Shown here one piece after another: positions 33,454 through 37,749 of a DNA stretch of 37,749 bases; within the stretch, counting starts at the first letter, position 1, and every line of letters begins with the position of its first letter. Made by a program: the position numbers and the translations under genes. The notes beneath the pieces were generated by a model that was not told the DNA's origin, ran no database searches, and worked only from the letters and a program-made list of their open reading frames with translations. The stretch is from Cyanobacteria bacterium REEB446 (GTDB taxonomy: Bacteria > Cyanobacteriota > Vampirovibrionia > LMEP-6097): contig JAGWWP010000021.1 of assembly GCA_018970325.1 (NCBI GenBank), positions 1 to 37,749 of the forward strand. The letters are read 5' to 3'.

Positions 33454-35559
33454 CTATTCAAGCATCCGCCTAAATTCATCCTCAGCTAAAACCTTCACGC
33501 CGAGTGAATTAGCCTTCTCCAACTTAGAACCAGCTTCATCACCACACAGTAAATAAGATGTACTTTTAGAGACACTTGAACTGGTTTTACCACCATTATC
33601 CTTAATCAATTTCTCAAAATAGGATCTACTCTCAGACAGAGTTCCCGTGATAACAAAAGTCATCCCCGAAAATCTATCAGAGAGCTTACGCTGCGTTATT
33701 TCTGTAAAATTAAAGCCAAGTTCATAATAGTCTTTTTTTATTTGAACATAAATCTCAGACTGAAAAAACTGAATTAAAGAAGCTAAGATCTTCTCTCCAA
33801 GACCATCTAATTTTAAAAGCTCTTGCCCATTATTGACTAACACTTCATGTTCAAGCTCAGATAAATTAGGGATTAAAGAAGCTATTAATTGAGCTACATT
33901 AAAACCTACATGCTTAATGCCTAAAGCATGTAGGAATCGATGAAAAGCCTTTTCTCGACTAGCTTGAATCGCCACCAGCAGATTATTAACCGACTTATCG
34001 GCCATTCTTTCTAAATCTATTAACTGCTCATATCTAAGCCTGTAAAGGTCTAGCGGATTAAAGATTAATTTCACTTCTAATAACTGTTCTATGATGGAAG
34101 GGCCTAAACCAGAGATATCCAGAGCATTTCTAGAAACCCAATGTTCAATACGCCTCTGTATCTGAGCAGCACAGCCCACTATATTAGGGCATCTTAACGC
34201 CACATCTTCCTGCTCTAAGATACTGTCACAGACAGGGCATTTACTAGGCTTATGTATCTGACTGCGCATTGCATTTTCTGAAATTTGGCAATCAGCTGAG
34301 GTGCTATCCATTAAATTACTTTCATCATCTCTGATTACCGAAACTATGTCGGGAATTATCTCACCAGCCTTACGCACAGAAACCTTATCTCCAAGCCCAA
34401 CTCCGAGCCTAGCTATCTGATCAAAGTTATGCAAAGTTGCACGTTTTACAGTAGTCCCAGCTAAAAGCACTGGCTCTAAATTAGCTACTGGAGTGATTAT
34501 GCCAGTACGTCCGACTTCATAATCCACAGAAATAACTTTAGTTACAGCTTCTTCAGCTGTAAACTTTAAAGCCATCGCCCAACGTGGAAACTTACTAGTT
34601 ACGCCAAGTGTTTTCTGCAAGTGAGTTTCATTAATTTTAACGACAGCCCCATCTATCTCTAAATCTAAGCTATCTTTCTTTTCTTGCCATTCATGATATA
34701 AACTAATAACCTCTTCAATACTAGTACAGAGATGATTAGCATCTTTATTTACATGAAAACCCCAATCCTCAAGCTGCTTTAAAGCGTGCCAATGGGTGAG
34801 CACCTTATTATCATCAGAGTCAGCAGTAGAATTATCAGACACCTCAGCACCTGTATCCTCGGCTAAATGTAAGCCATAACAAATAAGATCCAAATTTCTC
34901 TCAGCTGTAATTTTAGGGTCAAGCTGCCTAAGTGCTCCAGAAGCAGTATTACGAGGATTTGCGTAAAGATCTAATCCTTGATTAGCTCTAGCTTCATTTA
35001 CCTTTATAAACTCAGCTTTAGGTAAATAAACTTCTCCACGAACAGTACAGTCACCCAAACCTTGGACATCTTTAGGCAAAGACTTTATAGTAAAAATATT
35101 AGGAGTGACATCTTCACCGATTCTCCCATCACCACGAGTAGCCGCCCTATATAATCTACCATTCTTATAATCTATGCTTATACTCAATCCATCTATCTTC
35201 AGCTCAAATACATAAGTCCTAGGCGTTTCAGCACCTATTATTCGATTAATCCTTTCTTCCCAAGCACGTATATCCTGCTCCCCGAAAGCATTAGCAAGAC
35301 TCATCATCGGGATTGCATGTGCAGTTTTATTAAAAGATGTTTTATATACTCCCGTTCCTACAGTCTGCGTAATACTGTCAGCTTCGACCAAATCTGGGTA
35401 AGCAAGCTCTAATGCTATCAACTCTTGTAAATGAGCATCATAAACAGCATCAGCAACTTCACTGTTATTTTCTATGTAATACTGATGACTCCAATGTTTA
35501 AGCTTGATTTGGAGGTCTTGATATCTATCTTCAGCTTCCTTGTATGTTTCTTTGAGCAC
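33454..35559 (-). CDS. ligA: NAD-dependent DNA ligase LigA
   Basis: The domains appear in order: Ia domain with YYIENNSEVADAVYD (27-41); adenylation domain with the catalytic Lys in ELKIDGLSISI (KIDG at 121-124), ATRGDGRIGEDVT and ANPRNTASGALRQLDP; OB fold with EVGRTGIITPVANLEP; four-Cys zinc finger CPVCDS...CPNIVGC; helix-hairpin-helix region; and a C-terminal BRCT domain (FVITGTLSESRSYFEKLI). It seals nicks in replication and repair. At 701 residues it is slightly longer than the usual 670 because of an acidic insertion (GAEVSDNSTADSDDNK) and a longer stretch before the zinc finger. Confidence 0.98.
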   Translation of the reverse strand: MLKETYKEAEDRYQDLQIKLKHWSHQYYIENNSEVADAVYDAHLQELIALELAYPDLVEADSITQTVGTGVYKTSFNKTAHAIPMMSLANAFGEQDIRAWEERINRIIGAETPRTYVFELKIDGLSISIDYKNGRLYRAATRGDGRIGEDVTPNIFTIKSLPKDVQGLGDCTVRGEVYLPKAEFIKVNEARANQGLDLYANPRNTASGALRQLDPKITAERNLDLICYGLHLAEDTGAEVSDNSTADSDDNKVLTHWHALKQLEDWGFHVNKDANHLCTSIEEVISLYHEWQEKKDSLDLEIDGAVVKINETHLQKTLGVTSKFPRWAMALKFTAEEAVTKVISVDYEVGRTGIITPVANLEPVLLAGTTVKRATLHNFDQIARLGVGLGDKVSVRKAGEIIPDIVSVIRDDESNLMDSTSADCQISENAMRSQIHKPSKCPVCDSILEQEDVALRCPNIVGCAAQIQRRIEHWVSRNALDISGLGPSIIEQLLEVKLIFNPLDLYRLRYEQLIDLERMADKSVNNLLVAIQASREKAFHRFLHALGIKHVGFNVAQLIASLIPNLSELEHEVLVNNGQELLKLDGLGEKILASLIQFFQSEIYVQIKKDYYELGFNFTEITQRKLSDRFSGMTFVITGTLSESRSYFEKLIKDNGGKTSSSVSKSTSYLLCGDEAGSKLEKANSLGVKVLAEDEFRRMLE

Positions 35560-35709
35560 AAGAAAATATTATAGCTGTAAGTCAGTTATATCTTAGTTAT
35601 TTGCAGTAGTAAGAATAATTACAGAGTTAGGATATTCTGGACCAATGTATATAAAAGGTTTCGAAATCATCCCTTGACGCACATAAAATAATTAGCTCGT
35701 ATTAAATAC

Positions 35710-36627
35710 ATGGACGCATTTAGCTTTTTTGAAAAATTCCCTACAGAGCTTTCAGTAATTGAATACTTTATCAAAGTCAGATACACAGACAAGAAAGAAG
35801 CTGTATGCCCTCATTGTGGTTCAGTCGGTAGAACTAGCCATAGAAAAGATATGCCTAGAGTGTTTCAGTGTAATTCTTGCAATAATTCTTTTTCAGTATT
35901 CAAAGATACAATCTTTGAAAAGTCTGATACTGATTTAAGAAAATGGTTTTACGCTATCCATTTAATGCTTAATTCAAAGAAAGGTATCTCAGGATACCAG
36001 TTACAAAGAGAGATTAAGGTAACTTATAAAACAGCATGGAGAATGCTTAAGAAGATTAGAGAAGCTATGAGCAATGAAGAGCTAGCTTTGTTTCAGGAAA
36101 TATCAGAAATAGATGAGACTTATGTAGGTGGTAAGCCTAGAAAGCAAGCTAAAAAAGACAGAGATGATGACGATGATATGCCCTCATCTGGAAACAAGAG
36201 AGGCAGAGGAACTAATAAAACTCCAGTTATTGGGATAGTCAATAGAGCTTTAAATAAAGTAGTTGCTAAAGTAGCAGAACTTAACGAACAAGGTCAAAAG
36301 CTTTCAGGTAAACAGCTTATAGCTTTTATTAAAGAGACTGTAGAGTCCGATAGTACAATTTACTCGGATGAATTTAAAGGCTATAACCAAGTGTCTAAGC
36401 ATGGTTACAAACATGAAAAAGTAGATCATGCTAGAGAATTTGCTTATGGCTCAGTTCATACTAACTCTATAGAAAGCTTTTGGGCAGTGTTAAAGCGTGG
36501 TATCGTTGGCATCTATCATCACGTAAGCACTAAATATTTACAGCTTTATGTAAATGAATTTGCTTTTAGATGGAACAATAGAGACTCTGAAAATCTATTT
36601 GGATTGGTTATTAGCGGGTTCTACTAG
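35710..36627 (+). CDS. IS1595-family transposase
   Basis: The 305-residue product has the N-terminal zinc ribbon CPHC...CNSC (33-36, 54-57) and an ISXO2-like catalytic domain: EIDETYVGGKPRK (first Asp 135), STIYSDEFKGY (second Asp 220) and VHTNSIESFWAVLKRGIVGIYHHVS with the Asn/Glu of the D-D-N type. An acidic and basic insertion (DRDDDDDMPSSGNKRGRG) follows the first motif. The frame is intact, so it may be active. I could not define terminal inverted repeats or a target duplication. The 150-bp gap before it contains no clear gene. Its last 33 bp overlap the next minus-strand gene. Confidence 0.9.
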   Translation: MDAFSFFEKFPTELSVIEYFIKVRYTDKKEAVCPHCGSVGRTSHRKDMPRVFQCNSCNNSFSVFKDTIFEKSDTDLRKWFYAIHLMLNSKKGISGYQLQREIKVTYKTAWRMLKKIREAMSNEELALFQEISEIDETYVGGKPRKQAKKDRDDDDDMPSSGNKRGRGTNKTPVIGIVNRALNKVVAKVAELNEQGQKLSGKQLIAFIKETVESDSTIYSDEFKGYNQVSKHGYKHEKVDHAREFAYGSVHTNSIESFWAVLKRGIVGIYHHVSTKYLQLYVNEFAFRWNNRDSENLFGLVISGFY

Positions 36628-37092
36628 AGAGTTTCGACTATTCATATCTTTAATACTCTCATTGATGATAGGAATCATTACTGTAAGAAATGGGACAAGT
36701 AGTGAAATTATAAGAAAACCAAATATTTCTGCTTTAAAGTCAGATAATTTCTTATCCAAGTTTGTTTCCAAATGTGCTATTTTATCCCCTATTTTATCTA
36801 AAGCATTAGATACTATGAGTGCCATCTTTTCTTGATTGTGTTCGATCTTTTGATTAACTAAACCAAGCTTAGAATCTATTTCAGTACTGGAATAACTAGT
36901 TTGATTTGTGCTCATACGTTGCGACTTCTCTAAAGTAATTGTACCCTTGTCAATTAAAATGGAGTTATTATTTGAGGGTATTTTAACATTTCTTGTAGAC
37001 TCATAGGTTATTTTAGATGTAGAGGTTTGGTTGCCTCTATAATCAGACAGTATAGTAACAGAAGCTAGGGATTCTTTAGCTTTACCATCCAT
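36595..37092 (-). CDS. Coiled-coil protein with C-terminal membrane helix, unknown
   Basis: A 165-residue product: a polar Ser/Thr-rich N-terminus, a coiled coil (about 75-120, EIDSKLGLVNQKIEHNQEKM and LETNLDKKLSDFKAEI), then one membrane helix (GFLIISLLVPFLTVMIPII) and a short tail. The layout recalls DUF1640/CCDC90-like or XhlA-like proteins. The last 11 residues are encoded within the 3' end of the transposase gene, so the original C-terminus may have been replaced on IS insertion. It follows the 100-residue gene by 13 bp on the same strand. Confidence 0.55.
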   Translation of the reverse strand: MDGKAKESLASVTILSDYRGNQTSTSKITYESTRNVKIPSNNNSILIDKGTITLEKSQRMSTNQTSYSSTEIDSKLGLVNQKIEHNQEKMALIVSNALDKIGDKIAHLETNLDKKLSDFKAEIFGFLIISLLVPFLTVMIPIINESIKDMNSRNSLVEPANNQSK

Positions 37093-37105
37093 ACAAGTGA
37101 TTTAC

Positions 37106-37408
37106 CTAATTAATTTCAACACCCAACTGTTTCAGCTGTCTATATAAGTCTAATAAGGTGTCTTTACTAACTAATACTCTAGAAAAAGGAACTATTTCGT
37201 TAGACTTAAAGTCAAAGCTAACTTGCTCCCCTTCCTTAAGCTGTGCCCCGTCCGATTGGAATATCATGGGGAGGATACATAAATTCTCTAATATAAAATT
37301 ATCTTCAGCTAATTTCGTTAAGTTTATATGCGTGGCATGATTAACGGGTAAATGGGGCAACTTAGCGACAGATTTACCATCTTTACTTTTTAAAACAGAT
37401 TCTCCCAT
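37106..37408 (-). CDS. Unrecognised 100-residue protein
   Basis: A small soluble protein with hydrophobic core strands (FILENLCILPMIF, EQVSFDFKSNEIVPFSRVLVS) and a helical C-terminus (DTLLDLYRQLKQLGVEIN). It has no signal peptide, membrane segment or recognised motif. It is the first gene of a two-gene minus-strand unit with the coiled-coil membrane protein. The start is the only good ATG (MGESVLKSK), with AAG/AGA-rich sequence upstream. Confidence 0.55.
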   Translation of the reverse strand: MGESVLKSKDGKSVAKLPHLPVNHATHINLTKLAEDNFILENLCILPMIFQSDGAQLKEGEQVSFDFKSNEIVPFSRVLVSKDTLLDLYRQLKQLGVEIN

Positions 37409-37463
37409 AGATCTTAAACTTTATCACAAATAGATTAACCGCTTCATGTATGCAAGGGGATGA

Positions 37464-37664
37464 TTCCGTTTATTTTTAATCAGAAAACTATATTTAACTT
37501 TTTCAAAAATCCAGACAGTGTCTGGAAAATCTGAGAGTTACGAAACATTATCTAGTTTATTAAGCTGGAGCCACTATGCAGAAATTTTAAAATCCGATAA
37601 TGACTTAGAAATTAACTTTTATATAAAGCAGTGTGAAAAAGAAAATTGGAAGGAGAAGACATAG
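37464..37664 (+). pseudogene. Relic of a YhcG/DUF1016 (PDDEXK-type) nuclease gene
   Basis: In one frame, after a TGA at 37461-37463, the translation reads LFLIRKLYLTFSKIQTVSG, then LSSLLSWSHYAEILKSDN and FYIKQCEKENW before a TAG at 37662-37664. These are the successive conserved blocks of the DUF1016 N-terminal domain (family pattern RKFYLTFPKIQT, LSWSHY.ELL, FY..EA..E.W). The preceding glycine-rich block appears frameshifted, and the nuclease domain that should follow W is absent. It is a fragment, not a gene. The last 85 bp of the window hold nothing I recognise. Confidence 0.75.
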
Positions 37665-37749
37665 GACTTTATGATACAGTCCTTAGTCATGAAGACTACA
37701 CAAATACAAAATTATAAACCCTAAAAACAAAAAACCGACAGCAAAGCAA

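Noticed and set aside
35600-36700. Terminal inverted repeats of the IS1595 element
   Set aside because: A weak TCGAAA-type similarity between about 35661 and the region after the stop is too short and imperfect to define the ends.
1-37749. CRISPR array
   Set aside because: No regularly spaced identical repeats with unique spacers were seen on either strand.

Overview
The window looks like a chromosomal segment of an AT-rich, Gram-negative-type (diderm) bacterium. A TolC/NodT-type outer-membrane channel and a putative lipoprotein indicate an outer membrane. The ribosomal proteins, the four-part TetR/permease/ATPase/membrane-fusion exporter and the overall gene mix would fit a non-photosynthetic relative of Cyanobacteria (Melainabacteria/Vampirovibrionia), but this is a guess; a ribosomal-protein tree would decide it. 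The standard genetic code is used.

Region 1 (1-8.5 kb) is accessory DNA. It holds a truncated glycosyltransferase, a tRNA-Ser(GGA) with a strong terminator, an apparently truncated RhuM-family gene, a Fic-domain AMP-transferase with a clear promoter/operator, a DUF4143 AAA ATPase headed by a large palindrome, a trigger-factor-like protein, and a GmrSD/DUF262 type IV restriction-like gene. The DUF262 gene is flanked by two short relics. Both are decayed copies of the neighbouring fic-ATPase cassette, so that cassette has existed in at least three copies here. A frameshifted, truncated gene closes the region.

Region 2 (8.5-13.5 kb) is a five-gene efflux operon: a TetR regulator, an FtsX/MacB-type permease, an ABC ATPase, an HlyD-type fusion protein and a NodT/TolC outer-membrane factor. 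A palindromic operator touches the tetR start codon and a rho-independent terminator follows the last gene.

Region 3 (13.5-18.3 kb) has four unrecognised small genes, then mazG and ribD. A compound repeat between mazG and ribD supplies the end of mazG and the beginning of ribD. Related pieces lie before tolC and at the 5' end of the broken gene at 8.5 kb.

Region 4 (18.4-27.4 kb, minus strand) is a tightly packed ribosomal-protein operon, rplB-rpsS-rplV-rpsC-rplP-rpmC-rpsQ-rplN-rplX-rplE-rpsN-rpsH-rplF-rplR-rpsE-rpmD-rplO-secY. It lacks the usual upstream (S10-L3-L4-L23) and downstream (adk-map-infA-S13-S11-rpoA-L17) parts.

Region 5 (27.6-35.6 kb) carries housekeeping genes: holA, rmuC, a putative lipoprotein, typA and ligA, with a coiled-coil-like gene that has no usual start codon. 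Region 6 (35.7 kb to the end) is accessory again: an IS1595-type transposase, two unknown minus-strand genes and a relic of a YhcG/DUF1016 nuclease gene.
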